This document shows positions 15,437-24,775 of a DNA stretch of 64,000 nt, in pieces. A model generated the notes under the pieces. That model did not search any database. It had not been told where the DNA came from and saw only the letters and a program-made list of their open reading frames with translations. The stretch's first letter is position 1. Each line of letters opens with the position of its first letter. Source of the stretch: Leadbetterella sp040829825 (GTDB taxonomy: Bacteria > Bacteroidota > Bacteroidia > Cytophagales > Spirosomataceae); the NCBI RefSeq assembly GCF_040829825.1, contig NZ_JBFOLH010000004.1. One strand, written 5' to 3'. A program made the position numbers and the translations under genes.

Positions 15437-15937
15437 GTGAAGAATCTACCTAAACTGATAATTACAGATATTGATGGAGTATGGACTGATGGAGGTATGT
15501 ACTATGATCAAACAGGAAATGAGTGGAAAAAATTTAATACGTCAGACAGTGCCGGAGTATTATTTTGTAAAAAGCTAAATATTCCTGTTTGCATTATCAC
15601 TGGAGAAAATACCGAAATAGTTAGGAGAAGAGCGGAAAAACTTCAAATTGATTTTCTTTTTCAAGGAGTTTCTGATAAGCTAAAGGTTGCACGCGATCTT
15701 TGTAAAGAGATGGGTATTGAGTTAAACGATGTTGCCTATATAGGCGACGACTTGATGGACATGAGCCTTTTAAGGGAGGTCGGAATTAGTGCAGCCCCCG
15801 ATAATGCGCCCCAATATGTGAAAGAAATAACTCATTTTGTTACCAGCAAGAAGGGAGGAGAAGGCGCTTTCAGAGAATTTGTGGAGTCAATAATAATATC
15901 AAGAGGTAACATATATGATATTATCAATTTATTGTAA
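15437..15937 (+). CDS. HAD phosphatase of KdsC type, probable KDN-9-phosphate phosphatase
   Basis: Small C0-type HAD hydrolase of 166 residues. Motif I is DIDGVWTDGG (Asp11, Asp13), motif II is the Thr in CIITGENTE, and motif IV is GDDLMDMSLL. The segment YYDQTGNEWKKFNTSDSAG and the ending KKGGEGAFREFVE closely recall, from memory, the Bacteroides thetaiotaomicron KDN-9-phosphate phosphatase (BT1713) more than KdsC proper. It would remove the phosphate from KDN-9-phosphate before CMP activation. The start is GTG at 15437; no ATG fits before motif I. Its place beside the synthase and cytidylyltransferase supports the call. Confidence 0.8.
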   Translation: MKNLPKLIITDIDGVWTDGGMYYDQTGNEWKKFNTSDSAGVLFCKKLNIPVCIITGENTEIVRRRAEKLQIDFLFQGVSDKLKVARDLCKEMGIELNDVAYIGDDLMDMSLLREVGISAAPDNAPQYVKEITHFVTSKKGGEGAFREFVESIIISRGNIYDIINLL

Positions 15938-15991
15938 CAGACATACAGATAGTACAGATTACGCTATGCAAGAGTTTTGTAATTAATGTAG

Positions 15992-17467
15992 ATGATAAAG
16001 AGAATACTTAAAAATCAGGCTATAATATTTGTTATACTCAAATATATTGCATTTGGCATCCAGTTGATTAATTCATTGCTTATCGCCAAGTTTTTGGGAT
16101 TCCATTACTTTGGACTTTATGGGTTTGCATTAATGATACTCCAATATCTTAGTTATACTAATTTTGGAGTATATTACTCTTATTCAGTGATGTGTGCAGA
16201 TGTATCGACCAAAACCGGAGAACAAAGAATACATATAACCGGGTCTGCAATTACGGTATTGAGTATTTCGTGCCTGCTACTTTTCATAGTTTATTTGGGA
16301 TCTTATGGTTTTGACCTCTTCCCTAAATATAATTTTAGCGAATACTCTTTATGGGTAGTGATAATTGCTGTTCTACAACACTTTAACAACCTGTTTATTA
16401 ATATCTTCCGGATCCATGGGAAAATAGGGGAAATCAACTTTTATTACCTGATCGTTCCACTTCTTCAGCTTATAGCCGTTTTATTTTTTCGGGAAACAGC
16501 ACTTTTTTATGCGCTCTTATATGCTAATGCAGGGGGGAGTTTACTGTCTTTAATCTTTTTTTTTAAGGGGTTTCCTGAAGAGCTGAAAAAAATAAGAATA
16601 CCCGATTTTTCTATGGCGAGAATAGTGATAGAGAGAGGAGTATGGTTATTGTTGTATAATCTCACTTTTTATGGTATTATCCTCACTGCAAGGACAATTG
16701 TAAGTAAGTTCTTTTCAGTAGAAGAGTTTGCATTATTTAATTTTGCAAACTCAATTTCTAATAACGTCTTTTTGCTATTGGGAACTTTAAACTTCTTGTT
16801 TTATCCAAAACTTATTAACATGATTAGTTTAAAAAGTGATGAACAAGTTATTGTTTTCATTGAAAAGATTAGAAAGTATTACTTAACGTTAACTGTACTT
16901 ATAGTATTTATTAGCCTTCTTAGTCTAACAATTTTATTTTATTTTCTTCCACAATATACCGAAGCTATGAGGTGCTTACAAATATTATTATTAGCACAAT
17001 TAATTATTAATAATTCATACGGATACTCAACACTTATGGTGCAAAGGGGAAAGGAGTTGCAAATGACATTTATTGCAGTAATTACGATTGTTATCATAGT
17101 TATAATTTCACTAATATCTCTTCACTTCTTTAAAGAAATAAACACGGTTGCAATAGCTGTTGTTTTAGGCGTTTTGCTGTATAACATTCTTGTTAGTTAT
17201 AAAGGTTTACAAATCATTAACCAATACACATCATTAGCTGATTTTCTAAAAAGAGTATTTAGTATAACACTTTTCCTCCCGATAATATGTTGTATAGCAT
17301 TATTTGTAATAAATTGCAATTACTATGTTAGCATTATTGCCTCTATGTTGTTTTATTTGTTATTAAATATTAAAGAATTAAGACATATAATGGTCGGGGG
17401 CTTAAAAATTCTTTCAGTCAGTGTTGAAATCACACCAAATTTAGATAAGGAATCTATAAATGAATGA
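15992..17467 (+). CDS. Polysaccharide flippase (Wzx/MATE-like)
   Basis: 491-residue membrane protein with about 12-14 hydrophobic segments spread over its whole length. It starts with the pattern of oligosaccharide flippases (MIKRILKNQ, then a long hydrophobic run with LLIAKFLGFHYFGLYGFA, the GxxxFGxY-type signature). It would move lipid-linked repeat units across the inner membrane. The gene overlaps the next one by 8 bases, so the flippase and the predicted transferase are tightly coupled. The call is to fold and context; substrate unknown. Confidence 0.8.
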   Translation: MIKRILKNQAIIFVILKYIAFGIQLINSLLIAKFLGFHYFGLYGFALMILQYLSYTNFGVYYSYSVMCADVSTKTGEQRIHITGSAITVLSISCLLLFIVYLGSYGFDLFPKYNFSEYSLWVVIIAVLQHFNNLFINIFRIHGKIGEINFYYLIVPLLQLIAVLFFRETALFYALLYANAGGSLLSLIFFFKGFPEELKKIRIPDFSMARIVIERGVWLLLYNLTFYGIILTARTIVSKFFSVEEFALFNFANSISNNVFLLLGTLNFLFYPKLINMISLKSDEQVIVFIEKIRKYYLTLTVLIVFISLLSLTILFYFLPQYTEAMRCLQILLLAQLIINNSYGYSTLMVQRGKELQMTFIAVITIVIIVIISLISLHFFKEINTVAIAVVLGVLLYNILVSYKGLQIINQYTSLADFLKRVFSITLFLPIICCIALFVINCNYYVSIIASMLFYLLLNIKELRHIMVGGLKILSVSVEITPNLDKESINE

Positions 17468-18422
17468 TCGCTTTGACGTAATTATATATGTAGAAAGTAA
17501 TTTACAAATTAAGATTACGAAATACTTACTGCATAATTTATTTAGGAGCAAAAAAGTTTTAGTAATCCTACCAGAGAGTTTCTACTTTTCATTTCAAAAT
17601 TTAAATTGCTATATATTCATTTCACCTATTGACCTACATGGGTATAAGAAATTATTTCTTTCCCTTTATAATATGAGGACTCAACATATACCTGAATTTG
17701 AATGTGAGATCTTCATTGCATCATTTTTAACAGGTTTAAATAGTTGCTTTTGGGAGAGGAAAATAAAGTATCAAAAGTTGGGATTAATAGATGATGGTTT
17801 GGGGACATTATTCAATTTAAAGTATCAAAGAGAATTTGAGAGCCCTCGCATCGAATCTGTTTTTAAAATATATAACTTTCTTGCAATGATTAATACAAGT
17901 AAGTTACCCCGCATTTTTTGTGCTAACCATATTAAGAAATCAATAACATATTATTACTCTGTTTATTATGAAGAGCATGAGTTGTTTAAAACAGTTCACA
18001 TACCAATTTTTAAAACAGAAAAGAACTTTATAATAACAGATGAAATAGCGTTTATCGGGCAACCGTTTGTTGAACAAAAACAAATTTCTAGTCGGGACTA
18101 TATCAATATGATGGAAAAGATACGGGATAAATTTGGAGAAAAAATATCGTATTTCCCCCATCCGAAAGAAAACAGGGTTAACTATGAGGAGCCAATGAAG
18201 TTTTTTAACATTATTGCTGATTTAAGAGTAGAAGATTATTTTATCGACAGAAGACCTAAATTGCTTCTAAGCATTTCATCATCAGTACTGATTAACTTGA
18301 AATTACGATTTGGTGCGGAATCTATTTATTATGTCAAGCTAGATACTATTAAGAATAAAGATATATATAAATATTACGATCTATTAGAAAGCATGGGTAT
18401 ACAACCATTAAACATCGACTAA
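17460..18422 (+). CDS. Putative bacterial sialyltransferase-like glycosyltransferase (GT-B)
   Basis: 320-residue soluble protein with no close family I can name. Three features match the motifs shared by bacterial sialyltransferases of families GT38/GT52/GT80-type: a D/E-D/E-G motif (Asp111-Asp112-Gly113 in GLIDDGLGT), an HP motif (His234-Pro235 in YFPHPKEN), and a Ser-rich motif near the C terminus (Ser271-Ser275 in LLSISSSVL). FIGQPFVEQ at about 198-206 is also reminiscent of polysialyltransferases. Since the operon encodes a predicted CMP-KDN pathway, the likely role is transfer of that acid onto the capsule repeat. The motif matches are seen; donor and acceptor are inferred. Confidence 0.55.
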   Translation: MNDRFDVIIYVESNLQIKITKYLLHNLFRSKKVLVILPESFYFSFQNLNCYIFISPIDLHGYKKLFLSLYNMRTQHIPEFECEIFIASFLTGLNSCFWERKIKYQKLGLIDDGLGTLFNLKYQREFESPRIESVFKIYNFLAMINTSKLPRIFCANHIKKSITYYYSVYYEEHELFKTVHIPIFKTEKNFIITDEIAFIGQPFVEQKQISSRDYINMMEKIRDKFGEKISYFPHPKENRVNYEEPMKFFNIIADLRVEDYFIDRRPKLLLSISSSVLINLKLRFGAESIYYVKLDTIKNKDIYKYYDLLESMGIQPLNID

Positions 18423-18423
18423 A

Positions 18424-19704
18424 GTGTTTTCACAATTGACTTTGGTAAACTTGTTCTTTATAATCAATATAATATTGTTTATACTATTTCTCAATATAGG
18501 GAAAAGATATGCTTTTTTATCACCACTTAATATATTCGGAGTTTCATATTTTATACATTTAATTTTTGGCCAATTGGTATGGATACTAAAAGAGATTTTC
18601 TTAATTAATAATGAAGGTAGTCCTGTTGAGCTATCCATTTACTTTCTATTTATAAGTTCTATATTTGTCTTTTTATCAATAAGAAAAACTTATGTTTTTA
18701 AGGATAAAGGTGGGGAACTGGAAAGAATTAAGCTTCATTTTAATTACCCAGCTTTGACCAGAATAGTTCCATCTTTAATTTTCGCTTATATTGGGGTTTA
18801 TTTATTCACATCAGGGTTTACAAATATTCCTATTCTATCATCCAATATTGATGAAGCCCGCATTGGTCTTATGCAAGAGAAAGGGAATAGAGGTATAGGA
18901 TCAATCTTGCTTTTAACAGCTATACACTCCATCTTTAGAATTAGAGTTTCAAGGGCCTTTATAGGGTTAAAAATTTTATTGTATTTATTGTTTTTTATTC
19001 CATTCGTACTATATGGAGGTAGATTGTTAATGATCTTGCCAATTATAATAGTTTTATTACCATTTATTTATAAGATTCGTTTTTCTTTTTCAAATTTTTT
19101 GAGTGGGATTATAGTTATTTTGTTTTTTTTAACTTGTGTGAATTATTTCGGGACCTTACGAAAATATGGAAATGTAGAAGTTCAAAATTTCATGTTATAT
19201 TCATGGGCGGATAGTTTCAACGAGTTTAGCCATGCCTCCCATGCAATAGTATATGGAGAAAGAAATTTTGGGAATGATTTCATACCAACATTTATAGCCT
19301 CATTTTTCCCTTCAATGATATTTGATGCTTTGGGTCTTAATAAGGATGATTATTATCATCCCATAGGTTTGATAGTTAATCAAAATACAATATATGAGAG
19401 TTCCCCGGATATCGGGATAAGGCTTTCTTTATTTGGGGAATTATACATGTGTTCAGGTATAGCAACTTTAGCTTTTGTCATTGCTATTTTCATAATGGTG
19501 CATAAGTGTGATAGTGTATTTACAAGAATAAAGGAATGGACTCTGGCCAGGTATATGAGTATGTTAACAGGAATCTTTCTAGCTATTTCGATTCCTTATG
19601 GTTTATCTTTTATCACTGTGTTAATTCAGTTTATAATTTTTACTTTTATATTATTTAACCTTAAATTTAGAAAGCTAAAATCACTACATACCAGTGGGGT
19701 TTAA
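18424..19704 (+). CDS. O-antigen/capsule polymerase-like membrane protein (Wzy-like)
   Basis: 426-residue polytopic membrane protein with roughly ten to twelve hydrophobic segments and a large loop around residues 260-330 (SFNEFSHASHAIVYGERN...). This architecture, and its place between a flippase and glycosyltransferases, suggest a Wzy polymerase. Wzy proteins are too divergent for motif proof. The start is GTG at 18424, one base after the stop of the upstream gene; no ATG lies in the first dozens of codons. Confidence 0.6.
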   Translation: MFSQLTLVNLFFIINIILFILFLNIGKRYAFLSPLNIFGVSYFIHLIFGQLVWILKEIFLINNEGSPVELSIYFLFISSIFVFLSIRKTYVFKDKGGELERIKLHFNYPALTRIVPSLIFAYIGVYLFTSGFTNIPILSSNIDEARIGLMQEKGNRGIGSILLLTAIHSIFRIRVSRAFIGLKILLYLLFFIPFVLYGGRLLMILPIIIVLLPFIYKIRFSFSNFLSGIIVILFFLTCVNYFGTLRKYGNVEVQNFMLYSWADSFNEFSHASHAIVYGERNFGNDFIPTFIASFFPSMIFDALGLNKDDYYHPIGLIVNQNTIYESSPDIGIRLSLFGELYMCSGIATLAFVIAIFIMVHKCDSVFTRIKEWTLARYMSMLTGIFLAISIPYGLSFITVLIQFIIFTFILFNLKFRKLKSLHTSGV

Positions 19705-19763
19705 TTAGATATAAGTAAGAAAAGATAGTTGAAAACATGAAGGGCTTCTAAAAAAGATAATCA

Positions 19764-20996
19764 ATGAATATACTTATGGTAAGCTGGGCATGGGCTCCCG
19801 TTGGTGGAGACTGGACCTACATTGCTAACATGGAAAGGCTTTACAAAGAGAGTGGCTATAATGTCATCCCATTTAGTACCAAACGGGATGACAATGTGCC
19901 CAATAACTTTGAAGAATATTTTGTAAAGGCTTACGATTACAAAGCTTTAAATAAAAAGAAAAGCCTAACTAACGCATATAAAACCGTTCAAAACGCAGTT
20001 GTTTCCTTTGAAGCAATTCGGAATTTAGAGCGCTTACTGGATCAATATCCAATTAAATTTGCGCATTTTCACATTATTCACCACTGGGTGACACCAGCGA
20101 TTATTAAAGTCTTAAAAAAACGAAATATTCCAATTATTTGGACTCTACACGAATATAAGCTTCTCTGCCCTGAAGGAACATTCATTTCTAACGAGAAGGT
20201 TTGTGAAAAGTGTAAAGGTGGTAAATTTTATAGTTGCGCATTTAATTCTTGCAAGAAAGGGTCATTTTTAGCTAGCTGTTTAGCAAGTTTTGATGCTTAT
20301 TATTATCATAATTCAGGGTTATACAACGATGTAGACTACTATCTTTGTCCTTCTTACTTCCTTAAAAAAAAATTTACTGAATTTGGATTTCAAAAGGAAA
20401 AATTACTGCTGACTAACTATTGCTACGATATTTCCTCTTTAGATTCTGCCGCCCAAAAAATCCAATTTACGGAAAATAAGAAGCCTTATATCCTGTATGT
20501 TGGGAGAATTGAAAAGCTAAAAGGCATTATTACATTGTTGAATGCTGTGAAAGATACCAACATACATCTTAAAATAGCAGGAACGGGGGCATTTTTAGAA
20601 GAAGCTATAACGCTGGCCAGCCCTATGAGTAATGTGGAATTTTTAGGATTTCAAAATAAAGATATGGTTTATGAACTAACTTTAAATAGTGAATTTGTTG
20701 TATGTCCATCTGAATGGTATGAAAACTATCCGTTCTCAGTTATAGAAAGTTTGCTATTGGGGAAGCCAGTGGTAGGCTCGGATATGGGGGGAATCCCAGA
20801 GCTGGTGATACACGGGAAAACAGGACTGGTTCATAGAGCCGGTGATGTTGCTGACCTTCGGTCGCATTTGTTATATTTGTGGGGAAACAAAAGCCTTTTA
20901 AGCAAAATGGGCAAAGAGGCTAGAGATTATGCTTACTCAAAAGTGAATTTTTCAACACATTGGAACATAATGAAAGATATTATTAATCGGCTTTAA
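19764..20996 (+). CDS. Family 4 glycosyltransferase with Cys-rich insert
   Basis: GT-B sugar transferase of 410 residues. The C-terminal half shows the GT4 signature: PYILYVGRIEKLKGI near 243, FLGFQNKDMV near 293, CPSEWYENYPFSVIESLLLGKPVVGSDMGGIPELV near 314-347, with the E-x7-E pattern. The N-terminal half has a WTLHEYKLLCPEG segment followed by a Cys-rich stretch (C-x2-C and two more Cys near 150-170) that is common in this subgroup and may bind metal. It sits in the AT-rich capsule operon. Donor and acceptor unknown. Confidence 0.85.
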   Translation: MNILMVSWAWAPVGGDWTYIANMERLYKESGYNVIPFSTKRDDNVPNNFEEYFVKAYDYKALNKKKSLTNAYKTVQNAVVSFEAIRNLERLLDQYPIKFAHFHIIHHWVTPAIIKVLKKRNIPIIWTLHEYKLLCPEGTFISNEKVCEKCKGGKFYSCAFNSCKKGSFLASCLASFDAYYYHNSGLYNDVDYYLCPSYFLKKKFTEFGFQKEKLLLTNYCYDISSLDSAAQKIQFTENKKPYILYVGRIEKLKGIITLLNAVKDTNIHLKIAGTGAFLEEAITLASPMSNVEFLGFQNKDMVYELTLNSEFVVCPSEWYENYPFSVIESLLLGKPVVGSDMGGIPELVIHGKTGLVHRAGDVADLRSHLLYLWGNKSLLSKMGKEARDYAYSKVNFSTHWNIMKDIINRL

Positions 20997-21057
20997 GCTT
21001 CCTTATACACCCAAAATTATTATTGTTGAACCTTATAATGATTAAAGCTCTCAGACC

Positions 21058-22149
21058 ATGCACATAGCTATACTCGGCACACGAGGAATTCCCAACTTCT
21101 ACGGTGGGTTTGAACAGTTTGCACAATATTTAGCAAAAGGTTTGATATTAAACGGCTATCAGGTTACGGTCTATAATTCCAGTGCTCATCCATATCAGTT
21201 ACCCGATTGGGAGGGAGTAAATATCATACATTGTAATGATCCTGAAAATAAATGGGGCACGGTCGGTCAATTTATATACGATCTGAATTGTATACGGGAC
21301 GCCCGGAAAAGAAAGTTCAGCATAATTCTTCAGCTGGGTTATACTTCAAATTCTATTTGGGGCTGGTTATTACCGCGTAAGAATACCGTTATTACTACCA
21401 ACATGGACGGTTTAGAATGGAAGCGATCAAAGTATTCTAAACCCGTTCAGCTCTTTTTAAAATGGGCAGAAAAATTATCAACAATCTTCAGCGACCACTG
21501 GATTTCCGACTCTATCGGTATACAGGAATACCTAATGAAAAAGTATGCTCTTAAATCAATATATATCCCTTATGGAACAGAAACCTTTGAAACTCCGGAT
21601 AGCCGTATATTGACAGAATACAAGGTAACGGCATTTCAATACAATATGTTGATTGCCCGCCTTGAGTCAGAAAATAATATAGAAATGATCCTGAATGGAG
21701 TAGTTTTAGCAAAAGACAAAAAAACATTCTTAGTTATAGGGAACCACAATACTCCGTTTGGAGAATATTTAAAAAGCAAATTTAGCCATTGGCCTTCTAT
21801 TCGGTTTTGTGGGGGAATTTATAATATCGATGTATTAAATAATCTTCGATATTACTCTAATTTATACTTTCATGGACATTCGGTGGGAGGAACAAATCCT
21901 TCCCTTCTTGAAGCAATGGGCTCTCAGGCGATGATATGTGCTCATGATAATATCTTTAACAAGGCTATATTGGCAGAAGATGCATTTTATTTTTCTAAAT
22001 CAGAAGACGTCGTTATACATTTAAAATCGAATAATCGATTGACTCTGCCATCAGCCATTGCAAATAACCTTAGAAAAGCAAAAGAGTTATACTCATGGGA
22101 CAATATTGTTTCCCAATACATAAAGCATTTTCGAGAAATTAAACGTTAA
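21058..22149 (+). CDS. DUF1972 / family 4 glycosyltransferase
   Basis: 363-residue glycosyltransferase. The N terminus HIAILGTRGIPNFYGGFEQFAQYLA is the hallmark of the DUF1972 rhamnosyltransferase-like group. The C-terminal domain shows HSVGGTNPSLLEAMG (near 278-292), the GT4 donor-binding loop. It probably adds a deoxyhexose or hexose to the capsule repeat unit. The gene follows the first GT4 gene by 61 bases. Confidence 0.85.
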   Translation: MHIAILGTRGIPNFYGGFEQFAQYLAKGLILNGYQVTVYNSSAHPYQLPDWEGVNIIHCNDPENKWGTVGQFIYDLNCIRDARKRKFSIILQLGYTSNSIWGWLLPRKNTVITTNMDGLEWKRSKYSKPVQLFLKWAEKLSTIFSDHWISDSIGIQEYLMKKYALKSIYIPYGTETFETPDSRILTEYKVTAFQYNMLIARLESENNIEMILNGVVLAKDKKTFLVIGNHNTPFGEYLKSKFSHWPSIRFCGGIYNIDVLNNLRYYSNLYFHGHSVGGTNPSLLEAMGSQAMICAHDNIFNKAILAEDAFYFSKSEDVVIHLKSNNRLTLPSAIANNLRKAKELYSWDNIVSQYIKHFREIKR

Positions 22150-22192
22150 ATATAGTTTTTACTTTTCAGCCTCTGTGAGATTGTATTTATAT

Positions 22193-23350
22193 ATGAATAA
22201 TGAAATAAAAACTCTATTAACTGGTTTCCAGGTTGTTTTTCTACAAATGGATCCTTCAGCCTTTTGTATTATGTATAAGGGTTGTGTAAAAACAACATTG
22301 CTGGAATACGCAACAGTTCATGGAGTCAGGCCCTTATTATATCTTGCTTTAGTTGAAGCTGGCATAGACGATGATGTAACAAAAAGACTAAAAATTATTT
22401 CTTTTCAAATGGCTGTAAGAGAAAAGATACTACAACAGGAAAGTATACGCCTTCTTACTCTATTGAATGAAAATGGTGTTGAAGCTTTGCCCTACAAAGG
22501 TTTTTACTTCACCCAGATACTTAATAGTGGTTTAGCCTATCGGGAATCTAGTGATATTGACATTGTTATAAGGGACCTTGACAAAGCAATGAATGGGATA
22601 GAAATTCTGAAATCCCAGGGATACCGGATTTTAGGAGAAGTTCAAGGCTTGGATTTTATCGATTTAACATGGGGGCGACAAATAACTTTAGAAAAAGGAA
22701 ATGTTAATGGACTAACAATTCATGTAGATTTTCACTGGGGAGTGAATGAAAAATACCATGAATATAAAATTTCTACAGAAGATTTTTTTGAGGATACATG
22801 CTGGCTACAAAATAAATATGTTAACATCCGCGTACCGGGGGATAAGGCGCTTTTTAAAATGCTAATTAATCACCATGGAGCCAGAGGTTGTTGGCTTAAA
22901 TTAAAAGAATTATTTGATTGGACACTATTCCTCCGAAAAACAAATCTGTCCCTGGAAGAATGTAGACAAATAAGTAAAAGCATGAAGATGGAAAAAATAA
23001 TGTCTGTCGGCGAAAAGTTGGCATCACATACTTTACTTCAAAAATGTGATAATTCTTCGTCTAAAGTTGAAATACAGATAATAAATTATTGGTCTGATGT
23101 ATTTGAAATATTCTCCAATAAATTTATACGGTTCTTAAAATTCACACAGATATATATTCATTTACAAGACAAAGACGCAAGTAAAATTCGACTAGCATGG
23201 AATTACATCCGTTTTAAAGGATCATATTTCCCTCAATACAATTATTATTACAGACCTTTTAAAGGTAGGCTACTCTTATTGAATTTTATTTTTAAGTACG
23301 TATCTATTTTTTATCAATTTATCATTGGAAAATTCTCCTTTAAACAATAG
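22193..23350 (+). CDS. Uncharacterised nucleotidyltransferase-fold protein (NTP_transf_5-like)
   Basis: 385-residue protein with the pattern of the PF14907 putative nucleotidyltransferases: LPYKGFYF near residue 102 and RESSDIDIVI near 118, where the Asp pair would bind metal, then IHVDFHWGVNEKYH. Such genes recur in Bacteroidota and other exopolysaccharide loci, but their reaction is unknown. ATG at 22193 was preferred over a GTG six codons earlier. The C terminus is hydrophobic and aromatic, so it may contact the membrane. It is the last gene of the AT-rich operon. Confidence 0.65.
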   Translation: MNNEIKTLLTGFQVVFLQMDPSAFCIMYKGCVKTTLLEYATVHGVRPLLYLALVEAGIDDDVTKRLKIISFQMAVREKILQQESIRLLTLLNENGVEALPYKGFYFTQILNSGLAYRESSDIDIVIRDLDKAMNGIEILKSQGYRILGEVQGLDFIDLTWGRQITLEKGNVNGLTIHVDFHWGVNEKYHEYKISTEDFFEDTCWLQNKYVNIRVPGDKALFKMLINHHGARGCWLKLKELFDWTLFLRKTNLSLEECRQISKSMKMEKIMSVGEKLASHTLLQKCDNSSSKVEIQIINYWSDVFEIFSNKFIRFLKFTQIYIHLQDKDASKIRLAWNYIRFKGSYFPQYNYYYRPFKGRLLLLNFIFKYVSIFYQFIIGKFSFKQ

Positions 23351-23425
23351 TTGTTCTTCTGTACCTCCTCAATCCTTCTGATGTTGCTTCTGACACCCCC
23401 ACCCATTTTAGGCATTATCTCATAG

Positions 23426-23581
23426 AATACGTTATTTTTTCACATATCGCTTAGGGAGAGGGCATGAAAAGACACCCGGTAAGGGGCAAGGTGTTTTTGA
23501 ATTGCCGCAGATTTCAGGGTAAGCGCCTGAAGATTTATTTCCCGGGGATTGCGTTTTATTTCAGCCAGGTATGCGGTTTTG
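23426..23581. repeat. Direct repeat copy A (156 bp)
   Basis: This 156-bp segment is repeated at 24884-25039 with about five mismatches, in the same orientation. The two copies flank the ATPase gene at 23590-24759. Identity stops sharply beyond both ends. Confidence 0.85.
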
Positions 23582-23589
23582 ACCGGGTC
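23440..23589 (-). pseudogene. C-terminal fragment of an ATPase (DUF234-type), copy A
   Basis: The minus strand reads an open frame containing KTAYLAEIKRNPREINLQAL, then FHALSLSDM and a stop. This resembles the tail of AAA ATPases with a C-terminal nuclease-like DUF234 domain (the AEIKRNP motif). It begins directly after the stop codon of the upstream ATPase gene and in the same frame. There is no start codon or N-terminal part. Confidence 0.6.
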
Positions 23590-24759
23590 TCAATACATCA
23601 ATCCGAAATGCCATAAAGGAATAACATTCATAAACCCTTTTTCGATACCGTCTTTTACGATAAATCCTTTTTCAACATTTATAATTTGTTTTGACCCCTT
23701 ATTTCTTCCGCCTATTTCAAAATCAAGGTTATCCACTTTAAAATCAGCGGTGGGGGAAGAGAAAATCTCGTGATTTACTCTTAACTGATTGAGAAAGAAT
23801 GTTTCCCGGGTGTTTCCCGTATTCTGATTTTCCCCGGCAAGGTTATAGACCAGGTTGGTATTATCCAGGTATACCTTATCTACTTTCCCAAGGCCCCGAA
23901 CTCCGCCGGTCGCCGTTCTTAGCTGGGCAATCATTCCGGCTTCTTCAATATACATAAGATAATCAGCTATGTTATTTCTGCTGATATTCAGTATTTCCGC
24001 AATTTTGCTCATGTTAGGCTTAAAAGGTACACTTTCTGCTACAATTGCCATCAATTGCCTTAGTTTCCGGCCTGTAGATACATTCATACCGGCATAGACC
24101 GGAATATCTGTTTCCAACGTCTGGTTGATGACCTGCCGTAGCCTCAAACCAAAATCATCTTCTGAGGCAAAAGGATAATATCCTTTTTTCAGATAGTTGG
24201 CAAACAGAGGTAAAGGGTGCGGTATTTGCGGCAAATCCACCCGATGATCCAGAATCTCCTGCAGCGTAAATTTCGGAGCTTCTACCCCGTGAAATAACGC
24301 TAAATATTCCCGGAAAGATAACCCCTGCATGCCATAAATAATGGCTCTCCGACTTAAATCCGAACCCCCTTTTTTGATGTCTAAAACAGAAGAGCCTGTA
24401 AAAACTACTTTGAGATGCCGGTGATAATCGTATATCAGCTTCAGCTCTTTAGACCAATCCGGATATTTATGTATTTCATCTATAAACAGGTATTTACCTC
24501 CCGACTTTACAAAAAAATCAGCCAAATCCAACAACCGGTTTCCTGCGAAATAAAAATCTTCCGCTGTAACATACAGTGTTTCATGCAGGGGCAGGTTCTC
24601 CCGGATATACTGAAGTACCAGGGTGGTTTTACCCACACCACGGGGGCCTGTTAAGCCTACCAGCCTGTTTTGCCAGTTAATCTGATGAAACATATACCTG
24701 ACAAACTCTGTTTTTGTTTCACTAACCAGCTTATTAGAATATTCGAATAAGGATTGCAT
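23590..24759 (-). CDS. DUF4143-type AAA ATPase
   Basis: 389-residue ATPase of the AAA_14 plus DUF4143 family. Walker A is LTGPRGVGKTTL near residue 37, Walker B is KYLFIDEIHKYPDW near 90, FTGSS (sensor) is near 120, and a winged-helix-like segment AEILNISRNNIADYL lies near 270. The C terminus has the nuclease-like core DFEIGGRNKGSKQI and the family's usual ending NVIPLWHFGLMY. The role of these ATPases is unknown. ATG at 24759 was chosen because upstream codons fall in the tandem palindromic repeats. The gene lies between two direct repeats that carry the tail of a different ATPase, and its composition is less GC-rich than the chromosome. Confidence 0.88.
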   Translation of the reverse strand: MQSLFEYSNKLVSETKTEFVRYMFHQINWQNRLVGLTGPRGVGKTTLVLQYIRENLPLHETLYVTAEDFYFAGNRLLDLADFFVKSGGKYLFIDEIHKYPDWSKELKLIYDYHRHLKVVFTGSSVLDIKKGGSDLSRRAIIYGMQGLSFREYLALFHGVEAPKFTLQEILDHRVDLPQIPHPLPLFANYLKKGYYPFASEDDFGLRLRQVINQTLETDIPVYAGMNVSTGRKLRQLMAIVAESVPFKPNMSKIAEILNISRNNIADYLMYIEEAGMIAQLRTATGGVRGLGKVDKVYLDNTNLVYNLAGENQNTGNTRETFFLNQLRVNHEIFSSPTADFKVDNLDFEIGGRNKGSKQIINVEKGFIVKDGIEKGFMNVIPLWHFGLMY

Positions 24760-24775
24760 TTTTTTAATTTTATCC

